NCBI GenBank assembly: GCA_947451935.1
Contig: CANGBH010000020.1
Coordinates: 1 to 37,477 of the forward strand
Direction of reading: 5' to 3'
DNA from: Chitinophagaceae bacterium
Lineage (GTDB): Bacteria; Bacteroidota; Bacteroidia; Chitinophagales; Chitinophagaceae
DNA: 37,477 nucleotides
The position numbers and the translations under genes were made by a program. The notes below the pieces were generated by a model, which searched no databases, was not told the origin of the DNA, and saw only the letters and a program-made list of their open reading frames with translations. How positions within the stretch are numbered: position 1 is the stretch's first letter; each line of letters opens with the position of its first letter. Below are positions 16,313-25,958 of the stretch, piece after piece.

Positions 16313-18760
16313 ATGAAAAAAAATATTTTTATTGCCTTTCAATTTCTGCTAGCACTCAATATAAATGCACAGGTAAAGAAAATGCCTGCCTATCCATTGA
16401 TTACACACGACCCTTATTTTAGCATATGGTCTTTCACAGATAATGTAAATGGGTCAGCTACCAAACATTGGACTGGAACTGAAAATTCATTAGTTGGGAT
16501 GATTAAAGTTGATGAAAAAGTATACACTTTTCTAGGGGAGATTACTCACCCAAGTGAAACAATAGTTCCAACAGGTTCAAGCATTCCAGCGAACTGTTTA
16601 TATATAGAAAAAGATCCTGGTGCAGGATGGATGAACGAAAATTACAATGATCAGCAATGGAGTAATGGAAAAATGCCATTTGGTGATGGTTGGGATGAAG
16701 CAGTGGCAACACCATGGAAAACATCAAGCATATGGGTAAGAAGAAGTTTTGAGTTGAATGATATCAATATTGAAAAACTTGTCCTTCAATTAAGACATGA
16801 CGACGATGTAGAAGTATATATCAACGGAATAAAAGCATACAGCTGCGACGATTGCTATGTTGGAAGCATTAAAGATTTTCCATTATCTGATGAAATAAAA
16901 AAATCCTTAAAAAAAGGTAAAAACATCATGGCCTTGCATTGTATCAATCCACGAGGCAACTCATGGTTAGATGCAGGACTGGGGAAGCAAAAGAAAACAA
17001 GTGGACAGTTTAAAGCAACGCAGCTCGATGTTAATGTTACAGCCACTCAAACAACCTATCGATTTGCCTGTGGCCCAACTGAACTCACTGTAAATTTCAC
17101 TTCACCACTTATTGCGTCTGATTTGGATTTACTTTCTAGACCGGTCTCCTATGTTCAGTTCAATGCGAAATCAATTGATGGGAAAGAGCATACTGCTGAA
17201 CTTACTTTTGCAGTATCAGGAGATATTAGCAAGGACGAAAAAGCTCAATCACTACATTTTGAAAAAGGACAATATGATAACGTCAATTATGTAAAATCAG
17301 GAGTCGCCAATCAAAATATTTTAGGGAAAGCAGGCGATGATGTCCGAATTGATTGGGGACATGCGTACTTAGCCACATCAAATTCAACCATAACACTTTC
17401 TTCCCTTTCTACCGATGAGTTACTGAAGAATATCGAAAATAAAAAAGGAAGCACTAATAAAACGGGCAAAGAACAATACTTAGTTAGCTCAATGAAATTA
17501 AAGGTTGGCAAAGACAAATCACCCTCTTCCATTATTATGATTGGCTATGACGATTTATACTCTATCCAATACTTCAATAAAGACTTGAAAGCATGGTGGT
17601 ATAAAATTCATGGCTCTATGGAACAATTGCTCAATACTTCTGCTAGTCAATTTGAATCTATATTGAGCACATGCGAATCATTTGATAAAAAATTATATAA
17701 TGATGCATTAATGGCAGGTGGTGAAAAATATGCTGAATTATGCATAGCGGCATATCGACAATCACTTGCAGCACACAAATTAGTAAGAGGCGAAAATGAT
17801 CAGGTGTTGTTTCCTCAAAAAGAAAACTTCAGCAATGGAAGCATTTGGACTGTAGATGTAACCTATCCATCCGCTCCGCTAACCCTAATTTATAATCCCC
17901 TTTTACTTGAAGGAATGGTTGAGCCAATTATCCAATATAGTGAAAGTGGAAAATGGACAAAGCCATTTCCTTCTCATGACCTTGGAACCTATCCACTTGC
18001 AAACGGACAAACATATCCCGAAGATATGCCTGTAGAAGAAGCAGGTAATATGATATTGCTTACTGCTGCCATTTGTAAAGCTGAGAATAATATTGCTTTT
18101 GCAAAAAAGCATTGGGAAACCTTAAGTCGATGGGTTGAGTTTTTAGTGAAAGATGGTTTTGATCCAGCTAATCAGCTTTGCACAGATGACTTCGCAGGTC
18201 ACCTTGCTCGCAACGCGAATTTATCGATGAAGGCCATCACAGGAATCGGTGCTTTTGCACAAATGGCAAGAGCAATGGGACTTAACGACAAAGCTAATTC
18301 GTACAATGCCATTGCAAAAAAATATGCTACAGATTGGATGAAACTAGCTGAGGACGGAGATCACTATACACTCACATTCGAAAACAAAGGGACTTGGAGT
18401 CAGAAGTATAATTTAGTTTGGGATAAACTGCTGAATCTTGATTTGTTTCCTCAATCGGTGTACGATAAAGAAGTTGCCTACTACATCAAAAAGCAAAATC
18501 AATTTGGATTACCATTGGATAGCAGAAAAACGTATACAAAAAGTGATTGGACAATTTGGTCGGCTACATTGGCAAACGACAAAAAAGACTTTCAACGCTT
18601 AGTAGACCCAATGTATCTTTTCCTAACCAAAACGCCTACACGCGTTCCCTTAAGTGATTGGCATGAAACACTTGATGGAAAACAAATAGGATTTCAAGCA
18701 CGAAGTGTGGTTGGTGGATATTTTATAAAAATGCTTGAATACAATTGGAGCAAGAAATAG
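16313..18760 (+). CDS. Secreted DUF4965/DUF1793 'glutaminase-like' protein with jelly-roll insertion
   Basis: An 815-residue exported protein; the signal peptide ends near NAQ (18-20). Domains in order: DUF4964-like N-terminus (about 25-75), a galactose-binding-like beta sandwich insertion (about 95-225, with WVRRSFELND and DDDVEVYINGIKAY as in glycosidase accessory domains), DUF5127 (about 235-460), then DUF4965 and DUF1793 helical domains (about 470-815, with TVDVTYPSAPLTLIYNP and DDFAGHLARNANLS). The group is named after a fungal glutaminase, but in Bacteroidota it often sits among glycosidases. The periplasmic substrate is unknown. It is the first plus-strand gene of the sugar region and is convergent with the YCF48-like gene (3 bases between stops). 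Confidence 0.85.
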   Translation: MKKNIFIAFQFLLALNINAQVKKMPAYPLITHDPYFSIWSFTDNVNGSATKHWTGTENSLVGMIKVDEKVYTFLGEITHPSETIVPTGSSIPANCLYIEKDPGAGWMNENYNDQQWSNGKMPFGDGWDEAVATPWKTSSIWVRRSFELNDINIEKLVLQLRHDDDVEVYINGIKAYSCDDCYVGSIKDFPLSDEIKKSLKKGKNIMALHCINPRGNSWLDAGLGKQKKTSGQFKATQLDVNVTATQTTYRFACGPTELTVNFTSPLIASDLDLLSRPVSYVQFNAKSIDGKEHTAELTFAVSGDISKDEKAQSLHFEKGQYDNVNYVKSGVANQNILGKAGDDVRIDWGHAYLATSNSTITLSSLSTDELLKNIENKKGSTNKTGKEQYLVSSMKLKVGKDKSPSSIIMIGYDDLYSIQYFNKDLKAWWYKIHGSMEQLLNTSASQFESILSTCESFDKKLYNDALMAGGEKYAELCIAAYRQSLAAHKLVRGENDQVLFPQKENFSNGSIWTVDVTYPSAPLTLIYNPLLLEGMVEPIIQYSESGKWTKPFPSHDLGTYPLANGQTYPEDMPVEEAGNMILLTAAICKAENNIAFAKKHWETLSRWVEFLVKDGFDPANQLCTDDFAGHLARNANLSMKAITGIGAFAQMARAMGLNDKANSYNAIAKKYATDWMKLAEDGDHYTLTFENKGTWSQKYNLVWDKLLNLDLFPQSVYDKEVAYYIKKQNQFGLPLDSRKTYTKSDWTIWSATLANDKKDFQRLVDPMYLFLTKTPTRVPLSDWHETLDGKQIGFQARSVVGGYFIKMLEYNWSKK

Positions 18761-18763
18761 ATT

Positions 18764-19777
18764 CTACTCTAATTTTCCAATCCTACCTTTTGTTCCAGCA
18801 AAAAAAATAGACGGACCAGTTTTAGACTTTTTTACAACATGGAAGCTTCCTTCATCAATAAGCTTCCATGTTTTACCTCCATCCTTGGAGTAATCAACTC
18901 CGGATGTACCACAGGCAATTATCTTTTTATTAGTTATGTAAGCAACACTGCTCTTATAGCCATGTAATGGAATTTTAGGAATAGAAAATGAAACCTGCTT
19001 TTTTAATGAGAACAACACAGCAGAGCTATCAGAAATCTTATCTCTAGCAAAATCACCACCAACTACAATACCCCTTCGATGAGAAGGAGATAAATCAAGG
19101 GCATTAGCGCCGGTCGACGAATGCCCTTGTTGCAGAGGAAGGCTATAGCAGGTTTCATCAACAAATAATCGCGAAATTTTACCACCAGAAACAAAGATAT
19201 TTTTATTTAGATTTTGCACAGTTGAATAATTCAAAATATTTGAACCACTCGATGCAAAAAAAGCTTCGCCCTCATTAAGCTTACTACATTCAATATCTTC
19301 CTTTAAAATCGTCCAGGTATTCCCTAAGTCATTTGTTTCGGCAATAAATACTTTTCCATTAATTGGATCTCCTACAACCACACCCTGGTTTCCATTAAAA
19401 TCCATAGCATCTAAAAACATACCCTTCGTATTATCCTCAAACACTTTTTTCCATGACTTACCGCCATCAGTTGTTTTTAGAATTATGGCAGGCTCGGAGA
19501 CTGCCATGATGATTGCAGTTGACGAATCGATTGCTTCAATATCCCTGAAGTCTCTCTCCTCATAACCCGCCACAAGCAACCACCTAAAACTTTGTCCCCC
19601 GTCTATGCTCTTTACCACATAACCCTTGCTGCCACTTGCCCATACCGTACTATCATTCGGAACAGATAGTCCACGGATGGATGTTGGCTGGCCTTGAGCC
19701 AATAGCTTAATGGTTTGGCCTAATGAAATACTGGCTACTGATAAAAAGAATACAAAAAATAATATACGTTTTCCCAT
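18764..19777 (-). CDS. Secreted YCF48-like/BNR-repeat beta-propeller protein
   Basis: A 337-residue protein with a signal peptide (MGKRILFFVFFLSVASISLGQ) and recurring propeller-blade motifs of the BNR/YCF48 type: SIDGGQSFRW, TTDGGKSWKKV, TNDLGNTWTI and SKDGGKTWKLI. Such periplasmic propellers serve as assembly factors or binding proteins. Sialidase active-site arginines are not evident, so I do not call it a sialidase. A minus-strand TAAATTTG at 19897-19890 could be its promoter, with a long leader containing the nested palindromes at 19788-19844. Confidence 0.8.
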   Translation of the reverse strand: MGKRILFFVFFLSVASISLGQTIKLLAQGQPTSIRGLSVPNDSTVWASGSKGYVVKSIDGGQSFRWLLVAGYEERDFRDIEAIDSSTAIIMAVSEPAIILKTTDGGKSWKKVFEDNTKGMFLDAMDFNGNQGVVVGDPINGKVFIAETNDLGNTWTILKEDIECSKLNEGEAFFASSGSNILNYSTVQNLNKNIFVSGGKISRLFVDETCYSLPLQQGHSSTGANALDLSPSHRRGIVVGGDFARDKISDSSAVLFSLKKQVSFSIPKIPLHGYKSSVAYITNKKIIACGTSGVDYSKDGGKTWKLIDEGSFHVVKKSKTGPSIFFAGTKGRIGKLE

Positions 19778-19787
19778 GCAATGAAGT

Positions 19788-19844
19788 TAAGCTAATATAT
19801 TAATTGCATTGACGAGGACCTCTGACATCAAAGCAATTAGCTTA
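19788..19844. other. Nested inverted repeats between divergent genes
   Basis: The outer arms TAAGCTAAT (19788-19796) and ATTAGCTTA (19836-19844) enclose AATTGC-A-TTGA (19802-19812) and TCAA-A-GCAATT (19828-19838). Inside is GAGG-A-CCTC (19814-19822). The outer and middle stems share three bases and are mutually exclusive. It lies between the YCF48-like and ARH-like genes. Confidence 0.5.
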
Positions 19845-19924
19845 GTGGATTTAATGAAATTTGATCGACCCAAATTTTCTAAAATATACCAAATTTAACT
19901 ACATTGATTTACCAATTTATTGAA

Positions 19925-21475
19925 ATGCAAAAAACATACACACTCCTATTTTACTTTACCATTACAATAGCATCCGTATTTGGACAGCCAAAATCATTTT
20001 CAATTAGTAAAAATGATTTGAAGGACAAAATAATGGGGGGCTGGGCAGGACAAACTATAGGCGTAACCTTCGGAAGTCCTATGGAGTTTCATTATAATGG
20101 CACCATCATTGATGCCTATCAGCTGATCCCATGGTATGATGGATATCTAAAAAAGTTAATGACAGAAAATCCAGGCATCTATGACGACCTTTATATGGAC
20201 CTGACATTTGTTGAAGTATTCAATAAGGAAGGATTGGATGCACCAATAGCATCACATGCCAATGCATTTGCCAATGCTGGATATATGTTATGGCATGCTA
20301 ATCAAGCTGCCCGGTATAATATTTTACATGGCATTATGCCACCTCAATCTGGAAACTGGAAAAATAACCCACATGCCGACTGCATAGATTATCAAATAGA
20401 ATGCGATTTCGCTGGGCTCATGTCGCCTGCTATGCCTAATGTAGCATCTAACATATCAAATCAAATTGGCCATATTATGAACTATGGTGATGGCTTTTAT
20501 GGTGGAGTTTATTTAGGAGCATGCTATAGTCTTGCTTTCAAATCAAAAGATATTCATTACATCATCAATGAAGCACTTAAAAGTATTCCTAAAGAAAGTG
20601 ATTATTATAAGTGCATTGCGGATGTGATAAAATGGAACAAAGCATATCCGACAGACTGGAAAAAAACATGGTTCGAGGTTCAGAATAAATGGGCAGAAGA
20701 TATTGGATGTCCAGATGGCGTTTTTGATCCATTCAATATTGATGCAAAAGTAAATTCTGCGTATGTAGTCATTGGACTTCTTTACGGCAATGGAGACTTC
20801 ACCAAAACACTAGAAATAGCAACACGCTGCGGACAGGATGCCGACTGCAATCCATCTTCTGCAGGAGGAATTCTTGGTGCAATGTTGGGATATAAAAATA
20901 TTCCTGCGTATTGGAAACAAGGATTAAAAGAAGCTGAGGACATTAAATTTAAATATACTTCCACTTCTTTGAATGACGTATATGGAATAAGCTACAACCA
21001 TGCTATTGAAAACATAAAACGAAATGGTGGAAAAATTCAGCCCGATTCAGTTACCATATTACAGGAAAACATAAAAACTGTTGCATTAGAAAAAAGTTTT
21101 CCTGCGCTTTATCCAATTGAAAAAGTAGATGTGTATCGCAACCTTGACAAAAACTATTCATTCGACTTCGAAGGCACTGGATTTGTAGTTCGAGGAGAAG
21201 TTGCAAAAGAAGGTACTTCCTCAAATGAGTCCCTTGACTTAGATGTATATGTTGATGGTAAATTTTACGAAAAAGCCAACCTGCCAATTTCATTTATCAC
21301 ACGTAGGCACGAGTTGACTTGGAATTATGTTTTGCCGCAAGGGAAACATCATGTTGTGATAACACTAAGCAAGGGTATACCTGACAAAGAATGCAAAATT
21401 TGGAATATCCTTATTTATTCAAATAAGCCTCTTGTAAAAACAACCGATAAACTATTTAAATTAGAGAGTAAATAA
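19925..21475 (+). CDS. Secreted ADP-ribosylglycohydrolase (ARH) family protein
   Basis: A 516-residue exported protein from the ATG at 19925, with a signal peptide ending near VFGQ. The ARH fold is marked by GGWAGQTIGVTFGSPMEF near 30-47, DDLYMDLTF near 88-96 and the C-terminal metal motif GQDADCN (303-309; Asp305 and Asp307). The classical family has GGDTDT there, so this is a divergent branch. A beta-rich C-terminal region (about 395-500, YSFDFEGTGFVVRGE...) looks like a sugar-binding module. A periplasmic location makes protein de-ADP-ribosylation unlikely; cleavage of a ribosyl or other glycosidic bond is an inference. It sits 107 bases before the heme lipoprotein gene. Confidence 0.82.
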   Translation: MQKTYTLLFYFTITIASVFGQPKSFSISKNDLKDKIMGGWAGQTIGVTFGSPMEFHYNGTIIDAYQLIPWYDGYLKKLMTENPGIYDDLYMDLTFVEVFNKEGLDAPIASHANAFANAGYMLWHANQAARYNILHGIMPPQSGNWKNNPHADCIDYQIECDFAGLMSPAMPNVASNISNQIGHIMNYGDGFYGGVYLGACYSLAFKSKDIHYIINEALKSIPKESDYYKCIADVIKWNKAYPTDWKKTWFEVQNKWAEDIGCPDGVFDPFNIDAKVNSAYVVIGLLYGNGDFTKTLEIATRCGQDADCNPSSAGGILGAMLGYKNIPAYWKQGLKEAEDIKFKYTSTSLNDVYGISYNHAIENIKRNGGKIQPDSVTILQENIKTVALEKSFPALYPIEKVDVYRNLDKNYSFDFEGTGFVVRGEVAKEGTSSNESLDLDVYVDGKFYEKANLPISFITRRHELTWNYVLPQGKHHVVITLSKGIPDKECKIWNILIYSNKPLVKTTDKLFKLESK

Positions 21476-21527
21476 GGCTATTGATCAAAATTCCCTCCTA
21501 CTCTATCTTTTAAAGTCAGATCAATTT

Positions 21528-21551
21528 TTAATAGATCTACCTATCTATTAA
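21528..21551 (+). other. Hairpin between the ARH-like gene and the heme lipoprotein gene
   Basis: TTAATAGAT (21528-21536) pairs with ATCTATTAA (21543-21551) around a 6-base loop. No T-run follows, so it is a weak terminator or possible operator. Confidence 0.35.
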
Positions 21552-21582
21552 TATCAATCTATCATTATCTTTAAGCCTAACA

Positions 21583-24500
21583 ATGTTTGCTATGACAAAT
21601 TCTAAAATCGCTTTTTACTATTGCATATTGTCTACTGCCATGCTTTTTGCCTCTTGTGAACAAAAGGAAGCTGACAGTAGAATCAATCAAATGAATCCTG
21701 CCCATGCGGCGGAACTTGCTAAAAAAATCGAATCAACCGTCACGCCAAAATTAGCAGAAGGACTTACATTAAAATTATGGGGTATTGACTCCTTAGTAGC
21801 TGATCCAGTTTCACTAGACATTGATGATCAAGGGAGAGTTTATTATACCAGAACAAACAGGCAGAAAAATTCTGAATTCGATATTCGAAGTCACCAAGAT
21901 TGGGAAATCGCATCTATCCAATTAAAAGATGTTGAAGAAAAACGTGCCTTCCTACATAAAATACTAGCGCCTGAAAATAGTGAAAAGAATAAATGGCTAG
22001 CTGATGTTAATGGCGATGGGTCTCGTGATTGGCGTGACATGACAATTGAGAAAGAACACGTATATCGTGTTGAAGATACCAATGGAGATGGTATTGCAGA
22101 CAAGTCGCAACTAGTAGTGGATGATTTCAATGATGAAACAACAGACGCAGCAGGTGGAGTTCTTAAACATGGTGATGACTTATTTGTTGCTATTGGGCCT
22201 GATGTTTGGCGTATCAAAGAAAACAAGCAAGGTATTGCAGAATCAAAAACATCCATTTCCCATGGATATGGCATTCACGTTGGATTTAGTGGCCATGGTA
22301 TGTCAGGCTTAGAAGTAGGGCCAGAAGGAAAAATTTATTGGCAGATAGGTGATATAGGATTTAATGGCACTTCTTCAGATGGCAAAAAATGGTCACACCC
22401 AAATAGTGGCGTTATTGTGAGGTCTAATCCTGATGGCAGTGATTTTGAAGTATTCGCTTACGGAAACAGAAACACCCATGAGTTTGTATTTGATGAATAC
22501 GGAAATATGATTAGTGAAGATAACGACGGTGACCATCCTGGAGAAAGTGAACGCATTGTATACGTAGTGAATGGCGCAGACATTGGATGGAGAACCAATT
22601 GGCAATTTGGGAAATACAATGACCCCAATAACAATTCATACAAAGTTTGGATGGATGAAAAAATGTATGTGCCTAGATGGGAAGGTCAAGCAGCCTATAT
22701 TTTGCCTACCATTAAAAATTTTGTCAACGGTCCAACTGGCATGCTTTATAATCCAGGAACTGCTCTTGGCAAAGAATACAACAATTCCTTCTTTATTGCA
22801 GAGTTTACCGGAAACCCAGCACGTTCAGGCATTCACAGCTTTAAGCTGAAACCAAAAGGCTCTTCGTTTGATTTTGCTGAATCGAAATTAATCTTAGGCG
22901 GTGTGCTTGCAACAGGTATTGACTTCGGACCTGATGGCGCTATGTATATTGGCGACTGGATAGATGGATGGAATACAAAAAACTATGGTCGTATCTGGAA
23001 GCTTGATGCTGCAAATCCAGACATGAATAGCAGAAAAAATACTGAAAAAGAAATCAAAGCAAATTTCAAAACATACAAAGAGGACGCCTTAAAGGAATTG
23101 CTGAAATATGCAGATATGCGTGTTAGGCAAAAAGCACAATTTGAATTGGCTACAAGAGGGGACAAAGGATTAGAAGTTTTTAAATCAACTCTTGCGAACA
23201 AAGAGCATCAACTAGCCAGAGTACATGCCATTTGGGGAATTAGTCAATTTGCTAGAATAGATGTAAAACATGCTGCGGTATTACTACCCTACTTGAAAGA
23301 TAGTGATCCGGAAATACGTGCCCAAGCAGCACGTTGGATTGGTGATGTACGCTACAAGGATGCTGGCGCTGCACTCATCCCGCTATTAAAAGATGAATAT
23401 AGTCGTGCGCGATTTTTTGCTGCAGAAGCATTGGGAAGAATTGCATATGAACCAGCAATCAACCCAATAATTGAAATGCTTCGCACAAATAATGATGAAG
23501 ATAATTATTTGCGTCATGCAGGGAGTTTAGCACTAGCTAGGATAGGCAAAGTAGATCCATTAGCTGAATTAAGCAAAGATCCTTCACGTGCAGTTCGCAT
23601 TGCAGCTGTTGTAGCACTAAGAAGAATACAAGATCCAAAAATTAAAGTATTCTTACAAGACGCTGATGAATTTGTCGTAACAGAGGCAGCTCGTGCTATT
23701 AATGATGATTTATCCATCACTGGCGCATTGCCAGATTTAGCAAATGCATTAAACGCTCATCGTTTTAGCAACGAAGCATTCATCAGAAGATCAATCAATG
23801 CAAACCTACGTGTTGGAACAACTCAGGCTATGCAAAACCTGATTGATTATATCAATTATGAAAATGCCCCTGTCGCTATGCGGAATGAAGCCATTGATGC
23901 ATTAAGCACTTGGGCAGCTCCTTCTGTATTAGATCGTGTAGATGGTCGATTCCGCGGGGAAATAAAAAGAAATATTCAGCCGGCTCATCAAAAATCATCC
24001 GCTATGCTGATGAATCTAATCTTGCATAAAGATGCATCGATTCGTGTTCATGCCGCAAAAGCACTTGGATTGCTTAACATAATTGAATCAACAGAAAAAT
24101 TGATGGCTCAATTGAAAAAAGAAACTGCTGCTGATGCGCGGATAGAAATCATAAAATCACTATCCAAATTGCAAAAAGACAATATGGACGAAGCAATCAA
24201 ATTAGCGCTTAATGATAAAGAGAAAAAAGTCCGTGTGGTTGGTTTAGACTTATTAAAGAATCTTCAGATTTCAAAAGACTTGATGATTTCTTTGCTTGAT
24301 AATGTTATTCAAACCAAAACGCCAGAAGAAAAACAAGCAGCATTAACTACCCTTGGATCATTGCCTATCGCAAAAACAGAAAAAGTGTTTACCAAGTTAC
24401 TCGACCAACTAGAAACTCATACACTACCTACAGAAGTTCAATTTGAATTAGCCGACGCCATCGATTCTAGCAAATCGAAAACACTCATGGCACGATTCAA

Positions 24501-24984
24501 AAAACTAAATAGCGCATCATCGCCCGACTCCTTAAAAGCTGTGTATGCAGGAGCCTTGATGGGTGGGGATCCGAATAGAGGTAATGAGATTTTCTGGAGT
24601 CATCCAACGGCTCAATGTATTCGATGCCATTCATTCAATGACTATGGAGGAACCGCTGGACCAAGATTAAACGGTGTTGCCAATCGATTAACCCCTGATC
24701 AAATGCTGGAAGCATTGATTGAACCAAGCGCTCGCATTGCCCCTGGCTTTGGCATTGTTACACTAGAATTAAAAAATAGTAAAAAAATAAATGGCATTCT
24801 ACAAAAAGAACAACCCGATGGCTACCTCATGAAAGTAGCAGACAAAGCAGATACATTGATTAAGAAAACTGATGTAGCCAACAAAATTAATTCTCCATCC
24901 AGTATGCCTCCAATGTATATGCTGTTGAATAAAAAAGAAATTAGAGATGTAGTGAGCTTTTTAAAAACATTAAAAGAGAATTAG
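21583..24984 (+). CDS. PVC-type heme-binding lipoprotein: dehydrogenase propeller, HEAT repeats, cytochrome c
   Basis: A 1133-residue exported lipoprotein; the signal ends in LFASC with Cys25 as the probable acylated residue. The N-terminal domain (about 50-480) is a sugar-dehydrogenase-like beta-propeller of the 'membrane-bound dehydrogenase' type. HEAT repeats follow (about 500-960), then a C-terminal class I cytochrome c with CIRCH (Cys1012, Cys1015, His1016) and a likely axial Met in SSMPPM. The architecture suggests periplasmic substrate oxidation with electrons passed to heme (inference; no substrate is known). It is followed after 22 bases by the aldo/keto reductase and may head the operon to 30459. 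Met4 is an alternative start. Confidence 0.88.
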   Translation: MFAMTNSKIAFYYCILSTAMLFASCEQKEADSRINQMNPAHAAELAKKIESTVTPKLAEGLTLKLWGIDSLVADPVSLDIDDQGRVYYTRTNRQKNSEFDIRSHQDWEIASIQLKDVEEKRAFLHKILAPENSEKNKWLADVNGDGSRDWRDMTIEKEHVYRVEDTNGDGIADKSQLVVDDFNDETTDAAGGVLKHGDDLFVAIGPDVWRIKENKQGIAESKTSISHGYGIHVGFSGHGMSGLEVGPEGKIYWQIGDIGFNGTSSDGKKWSHPNSGVIVRSNPDGSDFEVFAYGNRNTHEFVFDEYGNMISEDNDGDHPGESERIVYVVNGADIGWRTNWQFGKYNDPNNNSYKVWMDEKMYVPRWEGQAAYILPTIKNFVNGPTGMLYNPGTALGKEYNNSFFIAEFTGNPARSGIHSFKLKPKGSSFDFAESKLILGGVLATGIDFGPDGAMYIGDWIDGWNTKNYGRIWKLDAANPDMNSRKNTEKEIKANFKTYKEDALKELLKYADMRVRQKAQFELATRGDKGLEVFKSTLANKEHQLARVHAIWGISQFARIDVKHAAVLLPYLKDSDPEIRAQAARWIGDVRYKDAGAALIPLLKDEYSRARFFAAEALGRIAYEPAINPIIEMLRTNNDEDNYLRHAGSLALARIGKVDPLAELSKDPSRAVRIAAVVALRRIQDPKIKVFLQDADEFVVTEAARAINDDLSITGALPDLANALNAHRFSNEAFIRRSINANLRVGTTQAMQNLIDYINYENAPVAMRNEAIDALSTWAAPSVLDRVDGRFRGEIKRNIQPAHQKSSAMLMNLILHKDASIRVHAAKALGLLNIIESTEKLMAQLKKETAADARIEIIKSLSKLQKDNMDEAIKLALNDKEKKVRVVGLDLLKNLQISKDLMISLLDNVIQTKTPEEKQAALTTLGSLPIAKTEKVFTKLLDQLETHTLPTEVQFELADAIDSSKSKTLMARFKKLNSASSPDSLKAVYAGALMGGDPNRGNEIFWSHPTAQCIRCHSFNDYGGTAGPRLNGVANRLTPDQMLEALIEPSARIAPGFGIVTLELKNSKKINGILQKEQPDGYLMKVADKADTLIKKTDVANKINSPSSMPPMYMLLNKKEIRDVVSFLKTLKEN

Positions 24985-25006
24985 CCTCTTAGAATAAATT
25001 ATTGAT

Positions 25007-25954
25007 ATGCAATACCGGAGATTAGGTAAAACAGAATTAGAAGTATCCATTTTGGGATTTGGAGCATCCCCATTAGGAAATACATTTGATGTATGCGATG
25101 AGACGGAGGGCATTAAATCTGTTCACCTCGCAATAGACAATGGTATTAATTTCATTGATGTTGCACCATTCTACGGAGAAACGCTTGCTGAAACAAGATT
25201 AGGCAAGGCCCTCAAGGGAAAAAGAAATGAGATTATATTGGCTACTAAATGCGGCAGGTATGGACTGAGAAACTTTGACTTTTCATATCAACGAATCATA
25301 GACAGTATTGATGAATCGCTAGAAAGATTACAAACTGATTATGTAGACCTCTATCAATTGCATGACATTGAATTTGGAACCAAAGAACAAGTCCTTAATG
25401 AAGCTGTACCCGCCATTCAAAAAATAAAGCAATCTGGTAAAGCAAGGTTCATAGGCATCACCGGACTACCAGTTAATTATCTCGCAGCTATTGCAAGAGA
25501 GGTAGATGTTGATACAGTACTTTCCTGGGCACATTATAATTTGCTTGAAGATGAAATCAATGCAGAGCTTGTTCCTCTGTCAAAAGAGAAAGACTTTGGA
25601 TTAATGAATGCCGCTCCTTTGATGCAGCGCATTTTATCCGATGCCTCACTTCCTGCATGGCATAATGCACCAGACAAAGTCAAAGCTGTACAACCTCATT
25701 TAATTTCTCTCTGCAATGAATATGGCGTCAAGCTAAGCGATGTGGCGATACGCTTTGCATTAAATCATCCGGATATCTCAAGCACTATTGTTGGCATGTG
25801 CGATACAATAAATGTTACCCAAAATTTATCTGCCCTTGATTTTAACATACCAGCAGGTCTACTCGAAAAAATTGAAACCATAGTTGCCCCTGTAAAAAAT
25901 ACCATGTGGTTTGAAGGTGTAGCAGAAAATAATATCCCACGCAAACAACCCTAA
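25007..25954 (+). CDS. Aldo/keto reductase, L-galactose/L-fucose dehydrogenase-like
   Basis: A 315-residue cytoplasmic NAD(P)-dependent oxidoreductase of the AKR superfamily. The catalytic tetrad is complete: Asp51, Tyr56, Lys81 and His119. Segments such as LGFGASPLG, ATKCGRY, SIDESLERLQTDYVD, HDIEFG and ARFIGITGLP match my memory of plant L-galactose dehydrogenase and bacterial L-fucose dehydrogenase, which oxidise the sugar to its lactone. Four bases separate it from the next dehydrogenase, so they are in one operon. Which L-sugar is the substrate cannot be settled by reading. Confidence 0.88.
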   Translation: MQYRRLGKTELEVSILGFGASPLGNTFDVCDETEGIKSVHLAIDNGINFIDVAPFYGETLAETRLGKALKGKRNEIILATKCGRYGLRNFDFSYQRIIDSIDESLERLQTDYVDLYQLHDIEFGTKEQVLNEAVPAIQKIKQSGKARFIGITGLPVNYLAAIAREVDVDTVLSWAHYNLLEDEINAELVPLSKEKDFGLMNAAPLMQRILSDASLPAWHNAPDKVKAVQPHLISLCNEYGVKLSDVAIRFALNHPDISSTIVGMCDTINVTQNLSALDFNIPAGLLEKIETIVAPVKNTMWFEGVAENNIPRKQP

Positions 25955-25958
25955 CAGA

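Noticed and set aside
18764-19777. Sialidase
   Set aside because: BNR-like motifs are present, but the catalytic arginine triad and FRIP motif are not seen; a YCF48-like propeller fits better.
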